A DNA stretch of 64,000 nucleotides from Macrostomum hystrix (Eukaryota > Platyhelminthes > Macrostomidae). Shown here one piece after another: positions 53,301 to 63,068 of this stretch; position 1 is the stretch's first letter; each line of letters begins with the position of its first letter. The notes under the pieces were generated by a model. That model was given only the letters and a program-made list of their open reading frames with translations, was not told where the DNA came from and did not search any database. Both the position numbers and the translations under genes were made by a program. Where the stretch lies: contig CATNEN010000003.1 in the NCBI GenBank assembly GCA_950097015.1, positions 1,999,501-2,063,500 of the forward strand, read 5' to 3'.

Positions 53301-56300
53301 AAAGCTTGGCTTACTGGCTAGCTTGTTGATTTTTTGGTCAGCTACTAACTTTTAATCCCATTTGATCATATGCTACCAAACATGACCTAGGGCAGAGCGG
53401 TCTAACGCATTTGCCTCTCGCGCCAAGGTCCGTGAGCTCGATTCCGCGGCGAGGCCACATTCATTTGTGGCGCAGCCGCTGAGAGAGAGCATTTTACGCC
53501 ATTGAGTGCCAACCTGCAAGGCGCAGTGAAAGTGTACACTCTCATGTACATGTACACACCTGTGTGAGTGTGCCTACCTACAGTATCTGTGTGCGTTTGT
53601 GTTCAGGAGTAAGCGAAATAAGCAGAAAATGGGCTGGCTGCGGGTCTAGTGTCACCAAATGATGTGCTATTGCCCACAGCCCTCCTGCAAATAATATTAT
53701 GGCATTGTACTTTAAAGAATGGATTCTTAGAAATTCTGCTTACTTTTTGCAACTGAAATACTGTCAGTTTCGTTGGTAAACTAACAAATTGTAGTGTTTA
53801 TAATTGCACCTGTTTTGAGTTTTTTGATTAATAATAGACGTTTTAAACAAAAAACTACGATGTCATCGGTGTTTGAAAAGAAATTCATAAGTTGCAAGCT
53901 CTTAGCCAACAAAACACTTTATAACTTTTTTTCTTTCTATTTCTATCTTGTTTTGTCAGTTATTAAACGTCCTTTATTAGAAGCGAATAGCAATGCTAGA
54001 CTAAACTATATAATAACATTTTATATATCACTCTTTTGGTTGCTTCTGCTGCTGCTGTTTCTGTCTGTTCTCAGTTTGCTTTTGAATTTCTATTTTTAGT
54101 AACATTTTGAACGCGTGTCTGCTTGAGCTATTGTGTACACATTTAAACTGAGAATTGTTTGCAGCTGAGATAACTAATGAATGTTATTATATGGTTGTCG
54201 CCTCCGACAGAATATTTAAAGTGGTCTTATCATAGTCACATTATTGAAGGACCAATTGAGGCAGTAGTGGTCTTATTACAGTCACATTATTGAAGGACCA
54301 ATTGAGGCAGTCGTGGTCTTATTACAGTCACATTATTGAAGGACCAATTGATGCAGTCGTGGTCTTATTACAGTCACATTATTGAAGGACCAATTGATGC
54401 AGTCGTGGTCTCATCATAGTCACTTTATTGAAGGACCAATTGATGCAGTCGTGGTCTCATCATAGTCACATTATTGAAGGACCAATTGATGCAGTCGTGG
54501 TCTCATCATAGTCACATTATTGAAGGACCAATTGATGCAGTCGTGGTCTCATCATAGTCACATTATTGAAGGACCAATTGATGCAGTCGTGGTCTCATCA
54601 TAGTCACTACTGAAGGACCAATCGAGGCAGTCGTGGTCTCATCATAGTCACACTACTGAAGGACCAATTGATGCAGTAGTGGTATTAGTTAGAATAAGTC
54701 AATATAAAATTTATCGGAGGACACAAGAAGCAGTTGACATTTTCTTTCAGTTCAAAAGTTGCATAAAGCTAAGTCAAACTGTGTTTATCAAGGTCAAACA
54801 AGCCTCTCTGTTTTGCTTCTCGTTGTCGGTTGTTAGGACGGGGGCGATGAAATATGGGAGGAATTTTGCTATCTATTTTTAGAAACATATATAAAGGATA
54901 GAAATAAAGATACCAGTAAAAGCCAGTTAAGTATTAAATTTTGTGATCAGGGCTTTTGAAGATCAATAATAATTCTCTCTGTGATTCTCTCTGCGATTAG
55001 TACCTCTCTGTGAAGCAGCCTACACAGTTTCTGTCCTTTTTCCGTCTAAATTAATAATAATGATTGATTACACCTGCCAAAATTTCGTCAAAGGTGAAGC
55101 CGAAAGCACAAATACCCTCAATTATTCCAGCTAATTTCGGGAAGTCGAGAATCGAACCCCGGACCTTCAGGTCATAATTTTGACGCCCACTAATTAGCTA
55201 TAACCCCTAACTGTCCCAAATTTGGATCTAGCTTCCACCACTGTGGATCTAGCTTCCATCTCTGTGGATCTAGCTTCCATCACTGTGGATCTAGCTTCCA
55301 CCACTGTGGATCTAGCTTCCACCACTGTTGCTCTAGCTTCCACCACTGTGGATCTAGCTTCCATCACTGTTGATCTAGCTTCCATCACTGTGGATATAGC
55401 TTCCACCACTGTGGATCTAGCTTCCATCACTGTGGATATAGCTTCCATCACTGTTGATCTAGCTTCCATCACTGTTGATCTAGCTTCCATCACTGTGGAA
55501 CTAGCTTCCATCACTGTGGAACTAGCTTATATCACTGTGAATATAGCTGTCATCACTGTAGGGTCAGCTTCTCAACCTAATATGATCCCTCTCGCCTCAA
55601 TTTTCCCACTGCCAGCAAGGTGATTAACATCGCCTCTCCGGGCACCATCGACGAACGCGTCCTAAACAAAGGCGACAAATTGTCGCTGTTCAAACGCAAC
55701 GAGAACATCACCCTGGCGTTGAACTCTGCTCAAAGCCTCGGCTGTGTTGTTGTCAGCATGGGCGCCTCCGAGGTTGTCGCCGGTACACAGCACCTCATCC
55801 TCGGATTGCTGTGGCAGATTATCAAAGTCGGCCTACTGGCTGATGTCAACTTGGCGGCTAACAGCGAACTTCGTGCTCTGTTCGGCAGCTCAGATGCCAG
55901 CATTGAAGACATTCGCTCGCTGGCGCCTGAGCAGCTCCTAATGAAGTGGGTGAATTATCACCTGGAACGGGCCGGCAGTCAGAAACGGATCGCCAATTTC
56001 AGCGATGATATTAAGGATAGCGAGGCCTACGCCTACCTACTGCAGCAGATTATGCCCAAGGAGAGCCGTAACGGCATGCACTCGGCTAGTGTAAGCTTCA
56101 CGCCTAGCTCAGTTTGTCACCATTTAATACTTTCGGAATGTTGCACTACTGTTAGAAGCGCTGTGTGAAATTTACCTAATAATTTGTTTAGAACATGTGG
56201 AGAAGAAGATAAGGACCCTGTGAGTGACAGAAGAGGAGTTCACGCGTTTGCCTCGCACCAAGGTCCCTGAGCTCGATTCCGCGGCGAGGCCACATTCATT

Positions 56301-58534
56301 TGGGGCGCAGCCGCGAAGAGAAGGCTTGGGGGCTTGTCGTGCAATTTACGACCTTGAGGGCCAACCTCCAAGGCACAGTGATAGTGTACACTGCCTGTGT
56401 GAACGTGTGCCAGTGTACGGTATCTGTGTGAGTGTGTGCTCAGGAGTCAGCGAAATGGGTAGAATTGCCTCCTGGCTGGCTGCGGGTCTAGTGTCACTAA
56501 ATGATGTGCCATTGCCCGCAGCGGTCCTGCAATTATTGATTTTTATTATCTATATAGAAAAGAATATTCTGCTGGTAGATAAGAGTCCAGGAAAGAATAT
56601 ATTTCTAGGATTTAAATATTATGCGCTTAGATAAATATAAGTTACATCTAGCTAAATTAGGAACTTAGGAGGATGTGGTAGCCAATTCAGTCCATGGACT
56701 GAACAGCAACATCTGTACACAGACTTTGGTCCAAGTGAGCTAGGTATAATTTCTATTTCATTCTCTTCTCTGTTTGGTTGAACCAAAGTGTGTGCTTTGA
56801 CTCGCAAAGATTCCAACAACCAATTGCCGCAGGACATCATGGCTCAACGCGAACGACTCTCGCGCGCCGAGTTGGTGCTTCAAAATGCGGAACTAGTCGA
56901 CGCCAGAGTGTTTGTACAACCGTCGGACATTGTGTCCGGCAATTCCAATCTCAACCTGGCATTTGTTGCCAACCTGTTTCACAAATTTCCTTCCCTACCC
57001 GAGGCCGGGGAGGACGGAGCCGAGGACGGAGTCGGCGCCAGCGGGGACGGCCACTCGCACGAGGACAATGCCGGGTTTTCAGATTTTCTAATCGACGAAA
57101 CACGCGAAGAGAAAACCTACCGGAACTGGATGAACTCGATGGGAGTGAATCCGCGGGTTAACTATCTGTATACCGACCTGCGCTCCGGCCTGACCCTGTT
57201 CTACCTGTACGACCTGATTCGGCCGGGCATTGTTAAATGGGCCAGGGTGCACAAAACGTTTCACAAGATGCGCGTCAATTTTGAACGATTAGAAAACTGC
57301 AACTACGCCGTGGAACTGGGCCGCCTAGTCGGCTTCAGTCTGGTCGGCATCGGCGGGGAGGACCTTCTTGAGGGCAATGTCACCCTGACACTGGCTCTAG
57401 TCTGGCAGCTGATGCGGGCTTACACTCTGGCCATCCTGACCAAACTGGCCGGCTCCGCGGCAGCCGGCAAGCGCATCGACGAGAAGGCCATCATCGCCTG
57501 GGCCAATGAACGGCTGCAGAGAGGCGGCAAGAGCTGTAAGCTGGCTTCCTTCCAGGATCCCAGCATCGCCGACGCCAGGTGCGTGTTGGACCTCATCGAC
57601 TGCCTGAGACCCGGCTCCGTGAACTATGCCAATGTGCTGGACGGCACCACCGAGGCTGTGAGTATAGTGGGTTTTAATAAGTATGCTCAAACGCTAGAAG
57701 CAATGTGAATATATTTTGCTTCTTTTTCATTAACAGTTAGCACTTCTTTTAGGAAAGAAAATATTTTCTGTCATTATATTTTTTGCTTTTGCTTTAATTA
57801 TTTCCTAACGTTACTTTATGATTTCTAGCTAAATTAACGAAACAATAATTTTAGCGCCATTCGTTACTCTTCACGGCCGTTAATAATAATAATAATAATT
57901 GCAAGAGGGCTGCGGAAAAGGGCTGAGGGCTACACTGGGAGATGTTCACACAGGTGTGTACATCTGCCCTGACTTTCTCATCGTCAGGCAGTGTACACTC
58001 TCATTGTACCTTGGAGGTTGGCCCTCAATGTCGTTAATTCCACGACAAGCCCCCAAGCCTTTTCTCTGCGGCTGGGCCCCAAAGAAATGTGGCCTCGACG
58101 CGGAATCGAGCTCAGGGACCTTGGTGCGAGAGGCAAACGCGTTAGACAGCTTTTATATGCAAAAATTAAAGAAAACATTGTTCTACTCAGTTTTGTTGCA
58201 AATAAGCACTTCTTATGAACCTGTTGCGTTGATCTCTCAGGACCGGCTTCAGAACGCCAAGCTGGCCATCAATCTTGGCTGGCGGGCAGGTGCCAAAATC
58301 TACGCCCTACCGGAGGACATTGTCGAAGTGAAGCCTAAAATGGTCATGACCATCTTCGCCTGTCTGATGCAGCTGGACTTTGAAGTTTCGCATCCAGCAC
58401 CCGGCTCTACTACTAACAATAGTAGTAAGGCAACAACACCCGTGTCAGCGTCTGGCTCGGCTGCCTCGGCTCATTCAGCATCCAGATCGTCTTCCTCGGC
58501 GGCTGACGATGCCTTCGCTTCGGCTTATCAGTGA
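47364..58534 (+). CDS. Plastin/fimbrin, actin-bundling protein, five coding exons
   Basis: Plastins cross-link actin filaments in cell protrusions and the cortex and respond to calcium. Exons with GT-AG borders and matching phases: 47364-47429, 51090-51505, 55616-56090, 56833-57657, 58241-58534; 691 aa against about 630 usually. Exon 1 ([20 protein letters not shown]) and exon 2 ([14 protein letters not shown], later DGMIDFEEF) supply the EF-hands. Exon 2 then enters actin-binding domain 1 ([14 protein letters not shown]). Exon 3 has CH1-CH2 ([48 protein letters not shown]). Exon 4 has CH3-CH4 ([29 protein letters not shown]-like [28 protein letters not shown]). Exon 5 closes CH4 ([20 protein letters not shown]). 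Two oddities: an acidic Gly-rich insert before CH3, and a Ser/Ala-rich C-terminal tail of about 45 residues. Introns 1-4 hold transposons, SINEs and minisatellites. Confidence 0.95.
47461..48341. mobile_element. hAT-type non-autonomous element in plastin intron 1, 881 bp
   Basis: It begins TAGGGCTCGGTCGTTCGTGA and ends, inverted, TAGGGAATTCGTGATTTCAT. The arms are imperfectly inverted for about 60 bp. An exact 8-bp target duplication atacctac flanks it (47453-47460 and 48342-48349). Inside, two direct copies of a segment with ttctgctacacaacat lie at about 47795 and 47890. An 82-codon minus-strand ORF (48117-47869) has no transposase features. Confidence 0.85.
48350..50451. other. Remainder of plastin intron 1
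   Basis: AT-rich intron. Short microsatellites (atctatct at about 49800, tatata at about 50072). No gene or paired termini seen. Confidence 0.45.
50452..51022. repeat. 23-bp minisatellite in plastin intron 1, about 25 copies
   Basis: The unit is ggaactgaggaatcgaagga plus ttg, with cgaa/tgga and ttg/tta/tatg variants in ordered alternation. It ends 67 bp before the acceptor of plastin exon 2. Confidence 0.9.
51506..52049. other. Start of plastin intron 2
   Basis: Unique AT-rich intronic DNA; nothing else seen. Confidence 0.4.
52050..52735. repeat. 21-bp minisatellite in plastin intron 2, about 33 copies
   Basis: The unit is gggagcggattgatgaatga plus a. Variants gaattaa, gaacgaa and gataaatg recur in blocks. 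The minus strand is open for 224 codons (SIRSLHS repeats) only because the period is a multiple of three. Confidence 0.9.
52736..53385. other. Plastin intron 2, between array and SINE
   Basis: Unique AT-rich sequence. A minus-strand ORF at 53231-52989 has no recognisable domain. Confidence 0.35.
53386..53698 (+). mobile_element. SINE family 2, full-length copy in plastin intron 2
   Basis: The best-preserved head: ggcagagcggtctaacgcat (A box), gcctctcgcgccaaggtccg, gagctcgattccgcggcgag (B box). Body and tail match the other copies and end ccctcctgcaaataat. The tRNA-like head resembles a type with a long D-arm, such as Ser or Leu tRNA. Confidence 0.85.
53699..54220. other. Plastin intron 2, unique segment
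   Basis: AT-rich. A 101-codon ORF at 53794-54099 is hydrophobic and low-complexity, with no family resemblance. Confidence 0.35.
54221..54680. repeat. 46-bp minisatellite in plastin intron 2, about 10 copies
   Basis: The unit runs gtggtctcatcatagtcaca, ttattgaaggaccaattgat, gcagtc. Left copies read cttattacag, right copies ctcatcatag. Confidence 0.9.
55056..55205 (-). mobile_element. SINE family 1, internally deleted copy in plastin intron 2
   Basis: The minus strand shows the head with B box (ggttcgattctcg) and the tail (aggtgtaatca) but lacks the central palindrome. It abuts the next minisatellite. Confidence 0.65.
55218..55560. repeat. 21-bp minisatellite in plastin intron 2, about 16 copies
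   Basis: The unit is gatctagcttccatcactgt plus g. It ends 55 bp before plastin exon 3. The continuous plus-strand frame through the array (VDLASIT repeats) runs toward exon 3, but a good acceptor at 55615 and homology of exon 3 place the splice border after the array. Confidence 0.9.
56224..56536 (+). mobile_element. SINE family 2 copy in plastin intron 3
   Basis: Head tttgcctcgcaccaaggtcc and gagctcgattccgcggcgag, body ccaacctccaaggcacagtg, tail agaattgcctcctggctgg, ending gcggtcctgcaatta. The first 20 bases of the head are degraded. Confidence 0.8.
57885..58152 (-). mobile_element. SINE family 2 copy in plastin intron 4, reverse orientation
   Basis: Reads on the minus strand from gctgtctaacgcgtttgcct to a (TTA)n tail at 57884-57898. 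Its 3' half is shortened. It lies 88 bp before the acceptor of plastin exon 5. Confidence 0.8.
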
Positions 58535-59249
58535 TTGATTTTTCTGTTTGATTGTAGGTAACTTATCGACTAGCTTTGCAAGCCCTGGTAGTATTTGATT
58601 ATATGTACCAATGGATTGACGGAATTTTTTTACATTATTGATCTCACATTATTATTTTACAATTATTGATTTATCGATTTATCGATCGCTTTTTTGATTA
58701 GTTGGTTAATTGATGTGTTCATCAGATACATATTAATGTGAAATTTTTTAGCATAATTATCTGTCTCTAATAATGTTGGCAAGCGACCCAGCGGTATCAA
58801 CTTCTTGTTAAACTTCTATTTCGTAAGTGTCTTACTTCATTTTTGTAGTTCGAATTGAAACAAAACCTGCGCACTATTTTGTGCCACGTGTCTCGTAAAT
58901 ACCGTGCTATATGGCTGTTCGATTGTCAATAATCTTTTTTTCTGCATTATTTTATTCTAGAAATTTTATTCTAACAGCGTCGGCTCGCACATCTTATCAA
59001 TATTTAAAGGGGTTTTGTCGCGCGTTCTCTTTTGTTTATGCTGACAGATTTAGGTTTTTTTACTATCGCTTTACTATCAAATACGAAATAATTAGCTAGT
59101 TTTCTGCTTTCATTTTTGTGTCTTCCCTGCGCGCTGACAGGCTAATGTTTTACGTAGGACTAGACTACAGGTACCAGCGATTTATTATTTTCTTTTCTTG
59201 TTCTTTCGTTGTTAATATTAGTATCCTGCAAACTTCAGTCATCTCTCAC
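58535..59249 (+). other. Plastin 3' UTR and downstream sequence
   Basis: No AATAAA is found close after the stop, so the 3' UTR may be long or use a variant signal. Several gattgatttatcgatt repeats lie at 58640-58700. Confidence 0.4.
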
Positions 59250-60067
59250 CAAACCCTACCCCCAGTGTGCACTCATTTCTGGGCCAAACCCTACCCCCAG
59301 TGTACACTCATTCCTGGGCTAAACCCTACCCCCAGTGTGCACTCATTCCTGGGCCAAACCCTACCCCCAGTGTGCACTCATTTCTGGGCCAAACCCTACC
59401 CCCAGTGTACACTCATTCCTGGGCCAAACCCTACCCCCAGTGTACTCATTCCTGGGCCAAACCCTACCCCCCAGTGTGCACTCATTTCTGGGCCAAACAC
59501 TACCCCCCAGTGTGCACTCATTCCTGGGCCAAACCCTACCCCCCAGTGTACACTCATTTCTGGGCCAAACCCTACCCCCAGTGTACTCATTCCTGGGCCA
59601 AACCCTACCCCCCAGTGTACACTCATTTCTGGGCCAAACCCTACCCCCAGTGTACTCATTCCTGGGCCAAACCCTACCCCCCAGTGTGCACTCATTTCTG
59701 GGCCAAACACTACCCCCCAGTGTGCACTCATTCCTGGGCCAAACCCTACCCCCCAGTGTACACTCATTTCTGGGCCAAACCCTACCCCCAGTGTACTCAT
59801 TCCTGGGCCAAACCCTACCCCCCAGTGTGCACTCATTTCTGGGCCAAACCCTACCCCCCAGTGTACACTCATTCCTGGGCCAAACCCTACCCCCCAGTGT
59901 ACACTCATTTCTGGGCCAAACCCTACCCCCAGTGTACTCATTCCTGGGCCAAACCCTACCCCCCAGTGTGCACTCATTTCTGGGCCAAACCCTACCCCCA
60001 GTGTGCACTCATTCCTGGGCCAAACCCTACCCCCAGTGTACACTCATTCCTGGGCCAAACCCTACCA
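59250..60067. repeat. 32-35-bp minisatellite, about 24 copies
   Basis: The unit is cctgggccaaaccctacccc plus cagtgtgcactcatt. Copies vary in the C run (five or six) and by loss of two bases (gtgtac / gtac). Because the length shifts between copies, all three plus frames and two minus frames stay open. None looks like a gene. Confidence 0.9.
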
Positions 60068-61307
60068 GTATCATTTTCCAATATATTATGTTGGGTCAGC
60101 CAAATAATCTGCAACTCCTGATATCATTACATTATTAACTTTACTTTCTTTTTTCAAAGTTTCCCTGTTTACAATTATTAATGCCCAAGACTTTATCTGC
60201 ACCCGCTATTGTCATGACAAATGAGTTTTCACAGATTTTATTTTTAAGCTTTTGTAATTTAATGCAGGAATTTCCTCTTTGACGTTCCAAGTTATGTCGG
60301 TTTTTCTATTGTTGAATTATTTATCGATTGATTCCTAACGTGTTACTTTTACTTTACTGTATTGATTTTTCACGCACTTTGATACACAGATACACAATGT
60401 CTCACTGCATGTGGTTTTTACGTTTTAGAATGTATTAAGCTTCTGTTTTTCTCTCTTTGGCATATCTGCCAATCAAACTATATTCTAGTTACTTAATTAT
60501 ACTTTTTTTTATCTTGCCATGCCGCAAAATGTGTCTTGTACGTGTGTACATGCCTGTCTAGTTTATCTTCGCTGTGCGAATCTTGTCTAAATGTCTCTCT
60601 ATTGATTATTATTCAAGTCGATATTTTCTGCCTGTCGGACCAAATTTTGGTGTTATATATTTTTTTCAATTCTAGCTTTTTGCGCTTAGAAAAACCTAAA
60701 ATTTAACATGCTTAGTTTTTTTACGTGAGTGCTTCGAAATGCTGCTCATTATGATATTCATTTTTTGCACCTTGAGACTCTAAGTAGTATAATGCAACAG
60801 CAGCAGTAGTACAACAGCAGCATAATGCGCTTAACTCAGACAGATAAAGCCAAAAAATTGGCTGATCTAATTAAATAAATATATATATACTGTGAGTTTG
60901 TGAGGAAAAAAAAGAGAGTATAAAAAATAAAATTAAATAATCAACATAGATTGTTTGTTTAATAAAAAATTTCCACCGCGTTCCGGTCCATCATTAACCA
61001 TTTTCTAAGTCTGTCATATATTTTCTCGCATACGAATCAAATGTTTCTAAGAAAGAGAACAAGCGTCAACTGTACAGTCCCATGGGCAAATCAGGGCTGT
61101 TGCCCATGGGATGCACGTACGAGTACACTAATGGGGTTTGAGCCTTCACTTCAAATACCTTGAGCAAATGGCCCGCATAGAATTAGCTGAACATTGAGAT
61201 TTGGTTTTTGGGTTTTCATACATTCGAGATTCTAAAATATATTAGTCTGAGTGGCTTACATTTAAATTGACTTCAAGTATTACACGATTGTGCGGTTTAA
61301 CTTGTAT
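60068..61307. other. Spacer downstream of plastin
   Basis: AT-rich, with aataaa at about 60874 and 60960 as possible late polyadenylation signals of plastin. An inverted pair cccatgggcaa / ttgcccatggg lies at 61079-61101. No gene. Confidence 0.35.
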
Positions 61308-61795
61308 TCGTGTGAGCCTGATGGATTACGGTCACTGAATTCGTGTGAGCCTGGTGGATTACGGTCACTGAATTCGTGTGAGCCTGGTGGATTACGGTCA
61401 CTGAATTCGTGTGAGCCTGGTGGATTACGGTCACTGAATTCGTGTGAGCCTGGTGGATAACGGTCACTAAATTCGTGTGAGCCTGGTGGACTTCAGTCAC
61501 CGGATTCGTGTGAGCCTGATGGATTATGGTCACTGAATTCGTGTGAGCTTGGTGGATTTTAGTCACTGGATTCGTGTGAGCCTGATGGATTTCAGTCACC
61601 GGATTCGTGTGAGCCTGATGGATTTCAGTCACCGGATTCGTGTGAGCCTGATGGATTTCAGTCACCGAATTCGTGTGAGCCTGATGGATTTCAGTCACCG
61701 GATTCGTGTGAGCCTGATGGATTTCAGTCACGGATTCGTGTGAGCCTGGTGGATTTCAGTCACCGGATTCGTGTGAGCCTGATGGATTTCAGTCT
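61308..61795. repeat. 33-bp minisatellite, about 15 copies
   Basis: The unit is gattcgtgtgagcctgatgg plus atttcagtcaccg, with a left half of the ggattacggtcactgaattc type. The minus strand reads an 11-residue repeat (TEIHQAHTNPV) that is fused in frame to the recombinase-like pseudogene on its right. Confidence 0.9.
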
Positions 61796-63068
61796 CAGAA
61801 GTCCTGCGAGCTTCTTCCACCCAAAGTTCCGCAGCCCGCCTGCAGTTGGCGCAGCGAGTTCTGGCATTCGCCGCGAAGCTGATCAGCGCACGCAGCGGCT
61901 CGCTGCAGTTGCCAAAGAAAACACCTTCACTCCACAGACTCTCCTCGGTGTCATTCGGTATTACTTCCGCTTTTCGTAGACCCGCACCCTTGCCGTCTTG
62001 CGTGAATTCCTTCATTGCTACATCCAAAGCGTGTCTCGCTTCGATGAATTCAACGTCCTTCCAAATACTCCAATCACGCTTAAGAACAGCTTGAACATGG
62101 AATTGTAACATTGAAACAAAATCCTTCAATTAAGAGGCTCTGTGACGAAATTAACGGCAGACAGAGTCAGGCGGATGTTTAATATTCCAGTTGGAGTCCA
62201 GAGTTCGCGTAATCTAGTGTAGCGGTAGCACTTTATCTTTATTTATTTTCACTGAGACACACGACAAGCAATATAATTAAAGTCAGGTGCAGGAGCTCAA
62301 TGATGACGATGCAATAGAGAAGACAGCGGATGACAGTAGATAGGTAATGACAGAACGAAACACTCGACAGAACAGTGCATGGGTAAGTAGGTCGCAGTGA
62401 AAGTAACAGTGGCCGGGACAAGAGCAGTGACAAAAGGGGTGGCCCGTTTGCGGCACGGGCGGGCCCAGGGGGCCTAGTTAAATAAGCTAGCCCGCGGTAA
62501 AAACAGGGCGATCGATAATCTAGAGAACCAGAGCACGCACGCTCATTGGCTGAGAGAATTGACATTAATGCAACTGCGAGATAAGTTTAGGGATAGCGCG
62601 ATGTGCGTTGGCGTTTACATACAGTAACAATCTAAGAAATATACGGAATTGCAAAGTTGGTGACAGCGTAATTATATTTGTTAAACGGCCCAATTCAGTA
62701 CCACATAAATTTAAACTTCATAGGGGCTCTTGCAGTAAGTGACAACGTCACAGCTCCATATCTCCCACCATCTTTCTTCCTAACTTCCAGTACAAAGAAC
62801 TTTAGAATTAGAAGATAGTTGATATCAGCACTTGACATCTCCTTCAGTTCCTACAGCACCATCAGCGAGGATCCTCCGCCGGTAGCCCATACTTTCTTCT
62901 TTTCCTCATGCCATTCCGTGAAAGTCTTCACCATCCACTGGGCCTTCCTCCGCGTCGACTCGGAAAAGTTTCCGTCAATTTTCAGCCGCAACTCATCCTC
63001 GGACTCTCGAAGAGAGAGTCCTCCAACACACTAAAATCGAATTTAGTGTCAAAATCACTTGCTTCCAT
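61790..63068 (-). pseudogene. Decayed ZMYM/Crypton-like tyrosine-recombinase-related gene, split by a solo LTR
   Basis: Part A (63068-62753) starts MEASDFD; after a small frameshift it reads RRKAQWMVKTFTEWHEEKKK, an in-frame stop, then ELKEMSSADINYLL and FVLEVRKKDGG. Part B (62136-61790) reads FVSMLQFHVQAVLKRDWSIW, FIEARHALDVAMKEFTQDG, KAEVIPNDTEESLWSEGVF. These are the N-terminal SAM-like and central regions seen in DUF3504-type proteins (ZMYM2/QRICH1-like, derived from Crypton recombinases). The catalytic C-terminus is absent: the frame runs into the 33-bp minisatellite. At least one frameshift and two stops show that it is dead. Family placement is from motif memory and could be a related transposon family. 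Confidence 0.55.
62141..62752 (-). mobile_element. Solo LTR, 612 bp, with 4-bp target duplication
   Basis: Starts TGTGACG and ends CGTCACA on either strand reading. The target duplication gctc is exact on both sides (62137-62140, 62753-62756). Minus orientation is suggested by AATAAATAAAG about 100 bp before the minus-strand end. No internal coding region is present. It differs in sequence from the LTRs at 32991 and 37304. Confidence 0.75.

Noticed and set aside
55222-55623. N-terminal coding extension of plastin exon 3 through the 21-bp array
   Set aside because: The acceptor at 55615 and the [10 protein letters not shown] joint with exon 2 match plastins; the VDLASIT repeats do not.
59250-60067. 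Interstitial telomere-like repeat (aaccctacccc)
   Set aside because: The period is 32-35 bp and the motif is not a (TTAGGG)n tract; resemblance is limited to a few bases per unit.
59118-60138. Long proline-rich ORFs in several frames
   Set aside because: All frames of the 32-35-bp array are open because the unit lacks stops; the proteins are mutual shadows.
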